DNA of 9,391 nucleotides from an uncultured Roseburia sp. (lineage in GTDB: Bacteria; Bacillota; Clostridia; Lachnospirales; Lachnospiraceae): positions 1-9,391 of the forward strand of contig CAKRLC010000103.1 in NCBI GenBank assembly GCA_934358955.1, given 5' to 3'. Of this stretch, positions 1 to 7,600 are shown in pieces. A program made the translations under genes and the position numbers. Position 1 is the first letter of the stretch; each line of letters starts with the position of its first letter. A model generated the notes under the pieces. It was not told where the DNA came from. It did no database searches and saw only the letters and a list, made by a program, of their open reading frames with translations.

Positions 1-149
<149 letters not shown>

Positions 150-197
150 CAGCAGGAAGTTATTACGGGATACCGGAAACAGAAAGGCAGCAAAATT

Positions 198-605
198 ATG
201 AGCGATATGGAAAAACAACAGGAAAATATCATCATTGATGATTTTAAACGAACTACTGATAAGCGGAAAAAGAAGAAATTCCGTCACAAAAATCAAGATT
301 CAATGTCAGGATGGATGGAAGATAACCGTCAGGTCCTGATCCTGTTTGGAGTGATGATTCTGGCACTGGCATGTGTTCTTGTCAGCATTTTAGGATTAAA
401 GGTGGCAGTTGTTCCGGTCTGTGTGATCATCGTTTTGGAAGCACTGCTTGCAGTTTGTCTGCATGATGTACCTATCTGGCTTCATGCAATTGTGGTTGTG
501 ATCCAGGTGGTTGCCGGCATTTTATGTGCAAGTGTTGTTTTTATGATTTTAAACAGTATCCTGTATATTGCAGGAATCATGACATTGAAATATATGAGAG
601 ATTAA
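198..605 (+). CDS. Small membrane protein of unknown function
   Basis: A 135-aa protein I do not recognise. The first ~44 residues are charged and hydrophilic, with a lysine/arginine-rich patch at residues 18-31 (KRTTDKRKKKKFRHK region), so the N-terminus is probably cytoplasmic. Hydrophobic segments follow at about 46-66, 69-88 and 93-129; the last is long enough for two helices, giving three or four membrane spans. There is no signal peptide and no catalytic motif. The ATG at 198 has an AGAAAGG ribosome binding site at 181-187; the in-frame ATG at 207 is an alternative. It follows udk by 48 nt and is followed by an intrinsic terminator, so it is the last gene of that transcript. It could be a small accessory or stress-related membrane protein, but the sequence does not say. 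Confidence 0.75.
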   Translation: MSDMEKQQENIIIDDFKRTTDKRKKKKFRHKNQDSMSGWMEDNRQVLILFGVMILALACVLVSILGLKVAVVPVCVIIVLEALLAVCLHDVPIWLHAIVVVIQVVAGILCASVVFMILNSILYIAGIMTLKYMRD

Positions 606-633
606 GTGGCAGAAGTTGCCGCTATGCAAGTGG

Positions 634-668
634 AAAAGCTGCCGCAGGAAAACTGTGACAGCTTTTTT
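634..668 (+). terminator. Intrinsic terminator after the small membrane protein
   Basis: Left arm 637-647 (AGCTGCCGCAG) and right arm 653-663 (CTGTGACAGCT) pair in 10 of 11 positions including one G-U, around a 5-nt GAAAA loop. The stem ends in a run of six T (663-668), and the A-run at 634-637 can extend it. It lies 28 nt after the stop at 605. The T-run is also the left end of the palindromic repeat that follows. Confidence 0.8.
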
Positions 669-815
669 ATGAAATAGGATTCGGATGTCAAAAGGTCTGC
701 ATTTAAGTTTATGCTAGCAGATTGCACAAAAGAAATATTACAAGTTTCATTGTGAAATTTGCTAATAAAGGTTATGGAGCAGACCTTTTGACACCCGAAT
801 CGTATTACATAAAAA
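664..815. repeat. Palindromic repeat element, full copy (152 bp)
   Basis: Outer arms 664-700 and 779-815 are inverted repeats of 37 bp with 34 matches. The mismatched pairs are 685/794, 677/802 and 672/807. The inner 78 bp also folds: AGCAGATT at 716-723 pairs with AATTTGCT at 756-763, and 724-736 pairs imperfectly with 744-755. The whole element is therefore one long imperfect hairpin centred near base 739.5. Bases 679-738 recur at 4438-4497 with 56 of 60 identical, so this is a dispersed repeat and not a local hairpin. It has no credible ORF. A MITE-like or REP/BIME-like element is the best description; I cannot name a family. No clear target-site duplication was found. Confidence 0.8.
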
Positions 816-856
816 TTCCTGATTAAAAATAATTTTGCAGGATGATATTTAGGTAC

Positions 857-885
857 TTGCACTTTGAAAACAAATTATGTAAAAT
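857..885 (+). promoter_or_regulatory. Candidate sigma-A promoter for queH-argH
   Basis: TTGCAC at 857-862 and TAAAAT at 880-885 are separated by exactly 17 bp. This predicts a start near 892 and a ~30-nt leader before queH. A perfect TATAAT at 896-901 lies just downstream but has no recognisable -35 box at the right distance. The palindromic repeat ends 42 bp upstream, so the promoter is not inside it. Confidence 0.55.
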
Positions 886-923
886 AGGTAAAGTGTATAA
901 TTATTCATGAAAAGGATGAAATA

Positions 924-1589
924 ATGAATACAAATAAGATGAATTATCAACGGATCATGGAACAGGTGATCGAAGAGAACCGGCAGAAAGACTATGTCCC
1001 GACTTTGCTGCTGCACAGTTGCTGTGCACCATGCAGTTCGTATTGCCTGGAGTATTTATCCAATTATTTTAAGATTACGGTATTTTATTATAATCCGAAT
1101 ATTTATCCGGAAGAAGAGTATGGAAAAAGAGTGTTGGAGCAACAGCGCCTGATCCAGGAGCTTCCGGCAAAATATCCGATCTCTTTTTTGGAAGGATCCT
1201 ATGATAAAGACCGTTTCTATGAAATGGCAAAGGGATTAGAACAATGCAGGGAAGGCGGGGAACGATGCTTTCGTTGTTATGAGCTGCGCTTAAGGGAGGC
1301 TGCTGAGATGGCAGTCCGTTATGGAATGGATTATTTTACAACAACCTTATCGATCAGTCCGTTGAAAAATGCAGAGAAACTGAATGAGATTGGAACAAAA
1401 TTAGAGCAGGAATATCATGTGACTTACCTGAAATCTGATTTTAAAAAGAAGAATGGCTATAAGCGTTCTGTTGAATTGTCGGAACAGTATGGAATGTACA
1501 GGCAGTATTATTGTGGTTGTGTATTTTCCAAAAGAGAACGGGATGAACAGATTGCAGAGAAGCAGAAAGAACATGTTACAGAAAGATAG
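924..1589 (+). CDS. queH: Epoxyqueuosine reductase QueH
   Basis: A 221-aa QueH (formerly DUF208), the cobalamin-independent alternative to QueG. It reduces epoxyqueuosine to queuosine at the wobble base of tRNAs with GUN anticodons. The cysteine motifs are intact: [10 protein letters not shown] with C33, C34 and C37, ERCFRC with C115 and C118, and YCGC with C197 and C199. The CC and CxxC pairs are the family's metal/Fe-S-binding cysteines. Other family blocks are YYNPNIYP (55-62) and [11 protein letters not shown] (139-149). Length is normal for the family, and the ATG has AAAGGA 7 nt upstream. It is 22 nt upstream of argH with no terminator between them, so they are probably cotranscribed. 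That pairing has no obvious metabolic logic. No other queuosine gene is in the window. Confidence 0.93.
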   Translation: MNTNKMNYQRIMEQVIEENRQKDYVPTLLLHSCCAPCSSYCLEYLSNYFKITVFYYNPNIYPEEEYGKRVLEQQRLIQELPAKYPISFLEGSYDKDRFYEMAKGLEQCREGGERCFRCYELRLREAAEMAVRYGMDYFTTTLSISPLKNAEKLNEIGTKLEQEYHVTYLKSDFKKKNGYKRSVELSEQYGMYRQYYCGCVFSKRERDEQIAEKQKEHVTER

Positions 1590-1596
1590 AAGACAT

Positions 1597-1604
1597 AAAG
1601 GAGG
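1597..1604 (+). promoter_or_regulatory. Ribosome binding site that fixes the argH start
   Basis: AAAGGAGG lies 7 nt before the ATG at 1612. The open frame runs upstream to 1453 inside queH, but this near-consensus site and the conserved start MAQLWGGRF select 1612. Confidence 0.85.
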
Positions 1605-1611
1605 AACCGCC

Positions 1612-3006
1612 ATGGCACAGTTATGGGGAGGACGTTTTACGAAAGAGACAGATCAGCTCGTCTACAATTTCAATGCGTCCATAACATTTGATCAGAAATT
1701 TTATAAACAGGATATTGAAGGAAGTATTGCACATGTGACAATGCTTGGAAAACAGGGAATTTTAACAGAAGAGGAAATGAATGATATTATCCGTACCCTA
1801 AAAGAGATCCTTGCAGATGTTGAGAGCGGTAAGCTGGAGATTTCTTCTGAATATGAGGATATTCACAGCTTTGTGGAGGCAAATCTGATCGACCGGCTGG
1901 GGGATACCGGTAAAAAGCTTCATACCGGAAGAAGCAGAAATGACCAGGTGGCACTGGATATGAGATTGTATACAAGGGCAGAGGTTGTACATACAGATGA
2001 ACTGCTTAAGAATCTTCTGGAAACGATTTTAAAGATTATGGAAGAACATACAGAAACGATCATGCCAGGCTTCACACATTTGCAGAAAGCACAACCGATC
2101 ACATTGGCACATCATATGGGTGCTTATTTTGAGATGTTTAAACGTGACCGTTTAAGACTGCATGATATTTACGAGAGAATGAACTATTGCCCGCTTGGTT
2201 CCGGCGCACTGGCAGGAACAACGTATCCGCTTGACCGTGAGTATACCGCAGAGCTTTTGGGCTTTTATGGTCCGACGTTAAACAGCATGGATGGTGTATC
2301 AGACCGTGACTATCTGATCGAATTTTTATCTGCATGTGCAACGATCATGATGCACCTGAGCAGATTTTCAGAAGAGATTATTATCTGGAATTCGAATGAA
2401 TACCAGTTTGTAGAGATCGACGATGCTTATAGTACCGGAAGCAGCATTATGCCACAGAAAAAGAATCCGGATATTGCGGAACTTGTAAGAGGAAAGACCG
2501 GTCGTGTCTATGGCGCATTAATGTCGCTTCTTACTACTATGAAAGGAATTCCGCTTGCTTACAACAAAGATATGCAGGAGGATAAGGAGCTGTCCTTTGA
2601 CGCGATGGATACGGTAAAAGGCTGTATTGCATTATTTACCGGTATGCTTGCTACAATGAAGTTTAATAAAGAAAAAATGCGTGCATCTGCAAATAATGGA
2701 TTTACAAATGCAACAGATGCAGCGGATTATCTGGTAAAACATGGGGTACCGTTCCGTGATGCACATGGAATCATCGGAAGAATCGTATTATATTGCATTG
2801 ATAAAGGAATTGCGATCGATGATATGTCCCTGGAAGAATTGCAGGAGATCTGTCCGGTGTTTAAAGAGGACATTTACGAAGAGATTTCCATGGAAACCTG
2901 TGTGAATAACCGATTGACAATCGGAGCACCTGGAAAGGCTGCAATGGAGCAGGTAATTGCGAAGGAAAAAGAATATCTGGCAGAAGACTGGAAAAAGTCA
3001 CTTTAA
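1612..3006 (+). CDS. argH: Argininosuccinate lyase
   Basis: A 464-aa cytoplasmic enzyme that splits argininosuccinate into arginine and fumarate, the last step of arginine biosynthesis; it is normally a homotetramer. It begins with the typical ArgH start MAQLWGGRF. It has the conserved block HTGRSRNDQ (104-112), [10 protein letters not shown] (153-162) with the conserved histidine H156, and the fumarate-lyase signature [12 protein letters not shown] (276-287) with the serines of the mobile catalytic loop. Length matches the family (about 455-465 aa). The delta-crystallin/aspartase superfamily contains similar enzymes, but WGGRF plus HTGRSRNDQ point to ArgH. The usual partner argG is not adjacent, so arginine genes are split here or argG lies elsewhere. 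It probably shares the promoter upstream of queH. Confidence 0.97.
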   Translation: MAQLWGGRFTKETDQLVYNFNASITFDQKFYKQDIEGSIAHVTMLGKQGILTEEEMNDIIRTLKEILADVESGKLEISSEYEDIHSFVEANLIDRLGDTGKKLHTGRSRNDQVALDMRLYTRAEVVHTDELLKNLLETILKIMEEHTETIMPGFTHLQKAQPITLAHHMGAYFEMFKRDRLRLHDIYERMNYCPLGSGALAGTTYPLDREYTAELLGFYGPTLNSMDGVSDRDYLIEFLSACATIMMHLSRFSEEIIIWNSNEYQFVEIDDAYSTGSSIMPQKKNPDIAELVRGKTGRVYGALMSLLTTMKGIPLAYNKDMQEDKELSFDAMDTVKGCIALFTGMLATMKFNKEKMRASANNGFTNATDAADYLVKHGVPFRDAHGIIGRIVLYCIDKGIAIDDMSLEELQEICPVFKEDIYEEISMETCVNNRLTIGAPGKAAMEQVIAKEKEYLAEDWKKSL

Positions 3007-3031
3007 TAAGGTGATGTAATATTGTGACAAA

Positions 3032-3069
3032 TGTACAAAGAAAAGAAAGTTTTTCTTAGTTTTTGTACA
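3032..3069 (+). terminator. Atypical hairpin after argH, possible weak terminator
   Basis: TGTACAAA (3032-3039) pairs perfectly with TTTGTACA (3062-3069). An inner stem AAGAAA (3043-3048) pairs with TTTCTT (3052-3057), with a small internal loop between the stems. The T7 run (3084-3090) starts 15 nt after the stem instead of directly, so this is not a canonical intrinsic terminator. It could be a weak terminator, an mRNA-stabilising hairpin or a leader structure. Confidence 0.4.
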
Positions 3070-3079
3070 AAACAGACCA

Positions 3080-3108
3080 TTGCTTTTTTTATGCAAATAG
3101 CATAAGAT
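3080..3108 (+). promoter_or_regulatory. Candidate promoter for asd
   Basis: TTGCTT (3080-3085) and TAAGAT (3103-3108) are spaced by 17 bp, giving a start near 3115 and a leader of about 120 nt. Both boxes deviate from consensus, so this is a moderate call made without experimental support. Confidence 0.4.
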
Positions 3109-3114
3109 ATGTAT

Positions 3115-3237
3115 ATCGAAGACAGATGTACGCGGTGGTCGGACAGATAAGCGTAAAATACACGCCCCGGAGACATTCTGTGATTGTGAAAAAAGTCTGT
3201 AGCATGGATACAGATGGAATGAGGAGATTAGAAGAAG
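3115..3237 (+). other. Structured leader upstream of asd, no known riboswitch recognised
   Basis: The 231-bp gap 3007-3237 holds no supported gene. Within it, 3128-3172 is richer in GC than its surroundings and can form two mutually exclusive stems that share one strand: TACGC (3129-3133) with GCGTA (3151-3155), or GCGT (3151-3154) with ACGC (3162-3165). A third hairpin, TCTGTA (3196-3201) with TACAGA (3209-3214), sits 8 nt before the AGGAG ribosome binding site at 3222-3226. I looked for T-box (GGTGGNACCGCG) and lysine-riboswitch landmarks, which would fit an asd leader, and found neither. A regulatory role is inference. Confidence 0.3.
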
Positions 3238-4329
3238 ATGAGCGAAAAGTTAAAAGTAGGTATTCTTGGTGGAACAGGTATGGTTGGTCAGAGATTTATT
3301 TCCCTGCTTGAAAATCATCCTTGGTTTGAAGTAACAACGATTGCAGCCAGCCCAAGAAGTGCCGGAAAAACATATGCAGAAGCGGTAGGAGACCGCTGGA
3401 AAATGGATACTCCAATGCCGGAAGCTGTAAAAAATATTGTTGTTATGAATGTGAATGAAGTTGAAAAAGTAGCTTCAGAAGTTGATTTTGTATTTTCCGC
3501 AGTGGACATGACAAAAGATGAGATCAAAAAGATCGAAGAGGAATATGCAAAAACAGAGACACCGGTTGTTTCTAACAACAGTGCACACAGATGGACACCG
3601 GATGTTCCTATGGTAGTACCGGAAATTAATCCGGAGCATATGGAAGTCATCAAATATCAGAAAGAAAGACTTGGAACAACACGCGGTTTCGTTGCTGTAA
3701 AACCAAACTGCTCTATTCAGTCTTATGCACCAGTTTTAACAGCATGGAAAGAGTTTGAACCATATGAAGTCGTTGCAACAACTTATCAGGCAATTTCCGG
3801 TGCCGGAAAAACATTTAAGGACTGGCCGGAAATGGTTGGAAATATTATTCCATATATTGGTGGCGAGGAAGAAAAATCTGAGAAAGAGCCATTGCGTATC
3901 TGGGGTCATATAGATGCAGAGAAAAAAGAAATCGTTCCTGCAACATCACCGGTCATCACTTGTCAGTGCATCCGTGTACCAGTATTAAACGGACACACAG
4001 CAGCTGTATTTGTAAAATTCAAAAAGAAACCAACCAAAGAACAGCTCATCAAAGCATTGGTAGAATACAAAGGAGTTCCACAGGAATTAGAACTTCCAAG
4101 TGCACCAAAGCAGTTCATCCAGTATCTGGAAGAAGATAACAGACCACAGGTTTCCCTGGATGTAAATTTTGAGCATGGTATGGGTGTTTCTGTCGGACGT
4201 TTAAGAGAAGACACTGTTTACGACTGGAAATTTGTTGGATTATCCCACAATACAGTCAGAGGTGCTGCCGGCGGAGCCGTTCTGTGTGCTGAATTATTAA
4301 AAGCACAGGGATATATTACAAAGAAATAA
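3238..4329 (+). CDS. asd: Aspartate-semialdehyde dehydrogenase, archaeal/fungal type
   Basis: A 363-aa cytoplasmic NADP-dependent enzyme. It reduces aspartyl phosphate to aspartate semialdehyde, the branch point to lysine/diaminopimelate, threonine, methionine and isoleucine. The nucleotide-binding loop GILGGTGMVGQRF is at 8-20, SNNSAHRW at 112-119, the catalytic cysteine C158 in VKPNCSIQ, and the active-site histidine H253 in NGHTAAV. SAHRW, IWGHI and the length place it in the archaeal/fungal subgroup instead of the classic E. coli-like Asd. The start MSEKLKVGILGG is preceded by AGGAG at 3222-3226, 11 nt away, a somewhat long spacing. It has its own leader upstream and a strong terminator downstream, so it is probably monocistronic. 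Confidence 0.96.
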   Translation: MSEKLKVGILGGTGMVGQRFISLLENHPWFEVTTIAASPRSAGKTYAEAVGDRWKMDTPMPEAVKNIVVMNVNEVEKVASEVDFVFSAVDMTKDEIKKIEEEYAKTETPVVSNNSAHRWTPDVPMVVPEINPEHMEVIKYQKERLGTTRGFVAVKPNCSIQSYAPVLTAWKEFEPYEVVATTYQAISGAGKTFKDWPEMVGNIIPYIGGEEEKSEKEPLRIWGHIDAEKKEIVPATSPVITCQCIRVPVLNGHTAAVFVKFKKKPTKEQLIKALVEYKGVPQELELPSAPKQFIQYLEEDNRPQVSLDVNFEHGMGVSVGRLREDTVYDWKFVGLSHNTVRGAAGGAVLCAELLKAQGYITKK

Positions 4330-4353
4330 AATATAACAGAGCTTTACGAAAGT

Positions 4354-4402
4354 GAAAAAGGGACTGCCACACGAAACAGGTTCGTGCGACAGTCTCTTTT
4401 TT
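4354..4402 (+). terminator. Strong intrinsic terminator after asd
   Basis: A 17-bp stem joins 4359-4375 and 4381-4397 with 14 Watson-Crick matches, around a 5-nt loop ACAGG, followed by six T (4397-4402). The A-run at 4355-4359 pairs with the T-run, so it may also stop minus-strand transcripts. It starts 24 nt after the asd stop. The T-tract runs directly into the second palindromic-element copy. Confidence 0.92.
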
Positions 4403-4497
4403 ATGTAATAGGAAATTCCTTGGAATTCCCTGTTATGATTCGGGTGTCAAAAGGTCTGCATTTAAGTTTATGATGTCAGATTGCACAAAAGAAATAT
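4401..4497. repeat. Palindromic repeat element, half copy
   Basis: Bases 4438-4497 match 679-738 of the full copy at 56 of 60 positions. The similarity stops at the base corresponding to the centre of the palindrome; the other arm is absent. To the left, TTATGTAATAGG (4401-4412) matches the outer end of the full copy (TTATGAAATAGG, 667-678), but a 25-bp insertion (4413-4437) separates it from the rest. The outer 22 bp (4438-4459) are identical to the reverse complement of the right arm at 779-800. Confidence 0.75.
4406..4435. repeat. Small hairpin nested in the half-copy repeat
   Basis: TAATAGGAAATTCC (4406-4419) and GGAATTCCCTGTTA (4422-4435) are inverted repeats with 12 of 14 matches and a 2-nt loop. 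TTATG stands directly on both sides (4401-4405 and 4433-4437, the second overlapping the arm). Most of the right arm lies in the 25 bp that the full copy lacks. Confidence 0.6.
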
Positions 4498-4507
4498 GCC
4501 GGAAAAC

Positions 4508-4536
4508 TGGACAAGAAAAATAATCTTTCGTATAAT
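4508..4536 (+). promoter_or_regulatory. Sigma-A promoter for topB
   Basis: TGGACA (4508-4513, five of six to TTGACA) and a perfect TATAAT (4531-4536) are separated by 17 bp. The predicted start is near 4542. The -35 box begins 11 bp after the end of the half-copy repeat. Confidence 0.7.
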
Positions 4537-4623
4537 AAAAGAATACGCCTGTGGGAATAAGCAGGTATTAGAAAAATGAAAATTGTAACAGTGGCAGAGA
4601 ACAGTATGTTGCAAATATGGTTT

Positions 4624-4628
4624 GGAGG
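4624..4628 (+). promoter_or_regulatory. Ribosome binding site that fixes a TTG start for topB
   Basis: GGAGG lies 7 nt before TTG at 4636. The upstream in-frame ATG at 4576 has no comparable site. Translation from TTG gives (M)AKSLIITEKPSVA, the normal beginning of a type IA topoisomerase TOPRIM domain. Confidence 0.85.
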
Positions 4629-4635
4629 AAATGAT

Positions 4636-7600
4636 TTGGCAAAATCATTAATTATAACAGAGAAACCGAGTGTGGCACAGGAATTTGCAAAAATTCTCGG
4701 TGTTTCCGGAAGAAATGACGGGTATATTGAAAATGGAGAGTACGTGATCACCTGGTGTGTCGGACATCTGGTTGAGATGGTTTATCCGGAAGTATACGAT
4801 GAAAAATATAAGAAATGGAAGTTAGAAGACCTTCCGTTTCTTCCAAAAGAATACAAATATGATGTGATTCCTTCCGTGAGCAGGCAGTATCAGACTGTCC
4901 ACAGGCTGCTTCACAGAGAGGATGTCGAGACGGTTTACTGGGCAGGGGATGCCGGAAAAGAAGGACAGACGATTGAGGAAAATATCCGTATGTACGGTGG
5001 AGTACGCGAAGGAATGAAAGAGCTGCGTGTCTGGATCGATTCCCAGACAGAAGAAGAGATCCGGCGTGGAATCCGCGAGGCAAGACCGATGTCAGAGTAT
5101 GCAAACCTGGGAAAATCCGGAATTATGAGGACGATAGAAGATTATGCCATGGGTATCAACTTTTCCAGGGCCATGTCTGTAAAATATGGAAATCTTCTAA
5201 ACGATGCGGCAGGAACAAGAAGTTATACGGCAATTGCAGTTGGGCGTGTTATGACCTGCGTGCTTGGTATGGTTGTGATCCGGGAAAGAGAGATCCGGAA
5301 TTTTACAGAGACACCATTTTATCGTGTGACAGGGAGCTTTACAGAAGCTGCATTGGAGGCAGAGTGGAAGGTGACGGAAGAATCTGCTTATTTCAACAGT
5401 CCGCTTTTATATAAGGAAAACGGATTTAAAAAGCAGGAGGACGCAGAAGCGCTGATCGGGTTCCTTTCCGGGAAAAAAGCAATGGTTCATTCTGTCGAGA
5501 AGGGAACTTCCAGAAAAAAAGCGCCGCTTCTTTTTAACCTTGCAGAATTACAGGCGGAATGTTCAAAACGTTTTAAAATCAGTCCGGATGAGACATTGCA
5601 GGCAGCACAGGAGCTTTATGAGAAAAAGCTGACCACTTATCCGAGGACAGATGCAAGAGTGCTGTCGACAGCGGTTGCAAAAGAGATCGGAAAAAATATC
5701 AGTAAATTAAAAGGCTATGAGCCCGTTGCGCCATTTGTGGAACGGATCATGTCAGAAGGACGTTACCGCTCCATTGCAAAAACCCCTTACACAGATGATA
5801 CGAAGATCACTGACCACTATGCGATCATTCCGACGGGACAGCTTGGAGAATGGAAGAATCTGACGGAACTTCAAAAGAAAGTGTATGATCTGATCGTACG
5901 TCGCTTTCTGAGCATTTTTTATCCACCGGCAGAGTATCAGACTGTGAAACTGGTGGTGGCTGTTGAACAGGAAAAACTTTATGCATCTGCGAAGGTTTTA
6001 AAAGTTCCTGGTTATCTGGAAATTGCCGGAAAAAGAACAGATGATGAAAAAGAAAATGAAGAGGATAAGGGACAGGGACTTCTGGAGATTGCAGATTCCC
6101 TGCAAAATGGACAGGAGCTATCGGTCAATGGTTACGCAGTAAAAGAAGGAAAAACATCTCCGCCAAAGCGATATACATCCGGTTCTATGGTACTTGCGAT
6201 GGAAAATGCAGGACAGCTGATCGAGGAAGAAGAATTAAGGGAACAGATCAAGGGCTCCGGAATCGGAACTTCTGCAACGCGTGCGGAGATTATCAAAAAG
6301 CTGGTGCGCATCGGTTATCTGAACCTGAATAAAAAAACGCAGGTGTTGTCGCCGGAGGTGCTTGGTGAGATGGTGTATGAGGTTGTCAATATGACAGTAC
6401 CGGCACTTTTGAATCCGAAAATGACAGCTTCCTGGGAAAAAGGGTTAGACGGGATCACGCGCGGCACGGTTGTCATGGAAGAATATCGCGAAAAGTTAGA
6501 AGATTTTATCCGGCGCGAGACCATGAATATGGTCGAAAGAGATTTAAAAAATGCGCTGATCACAAGGATCCAGCCGCTGACGCAAAAAGGTGCGAGAGGG
6601 ATCGCGGCAAAGAAAAAGCTCGGTGTCGCCTGCCCGATGTGTGGGGCAGAGCTGGAAACAACCCCATTCGGATATGGCTGCAGCAACTATAAAAAAGATG
6701 GAACAGGCTGTAAATTTGCAGTTGGAAGCATTGCGGGACGAGATCTTTCCGAGGATGAATTTAAAATGCTGATCCAGAATGGAAAGACCGGGATCCTAAG
6801 CGGATTCTTGTCAAAGAGCAGAAAAAAGTTTCAGGCAGCACTTGTTTTAAAAAAGGAAGAAGATGGAAAAATCCGTCTGGAATTTGATTTTTCCGGAAAT
6901 GAACCAGAGAAAATAGAAGGACTTAGCTGCCCGGTCTGTGGAGGGGCTATTTTAAAGACTGCGTACGGATTCCGGTGTGAAAATCAGAAACGGGAAGAGG
7001 ATGGATGCTATTTTTCTGTTGGTACGATCGCAGAAAAGACATTGACAGAAGCGCAGTTATCAGAGCTTCTTACAAAAGGGCGTACAGAGACTATCCGCGG
7101 CTTTAAGTCAAAAAGCGGAAAGAAATTTGATGCCTGCCTTTGTATGGATCAGGACGAAAATGGGAAAAAGGTGATCCGGTTTGATTTCGAACACGTCGAA
7201 GCCAAAAAAATAAAAGATGTTGTCTGTCCGCTTTGCGGAGGTGATATTGTGCAGACACCATTTGGGTTTGGCTGTGCGAATTATGCAAAAGACAGGGAGG
7301 ACAGCTGCAGGTTTTCAATTGGAAAAATGGCAGAAAAATCACTGACGGAAACACAGGTGAAGGAGTTATTAAAAATCGGAAGAACCTCAACTATCCGTGG
7401 CTTTAAATCAAAAAGCGGAAAGAGATTTGATGCGCGCATTGCATTAAATAAAGATGAAACCGGAAAAGTAACGGGATTGAAATTTGATTTTGACGACCTT
7501 GAACCACACAAGCTAAAGGATGCAAAATGTCCGGTCTGCGGAGGCGAGATCGTTATTACCCCGTTTGGTTATGGTTGTGCAAATTATAAAAAAGAGGATC

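Noticed and set aside
602..862. 86-aa open frame on the minus strand
   Set aside because: It spans the palindromic repeat and the terminator, has no ribosome binding site and no recognisable protein features; it arises from the repeat's sequence.
1453..1611. N-terminal extension of argH
   Set aside because: It lies inside queH in another frame; the strong ribosome binding site at 1597-1604 and the conserved MAQLWGGRF start give 1612.
3121..3180. T-box or lysine riboswitch before asd
   Set aside because: GCGGTGGTCGG superficially recalls a T-box, but the GGTGGNACCGCG core and a following terminator are absent, and no lysine-riboswitch motifs were found.
3063..3311. 82-aa + strand frame across the asd leader
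   Set aside because: It overlaps the start of asd in another frame, lacks a ribosome binding site and reads as non-protein-like; better treated as leader.
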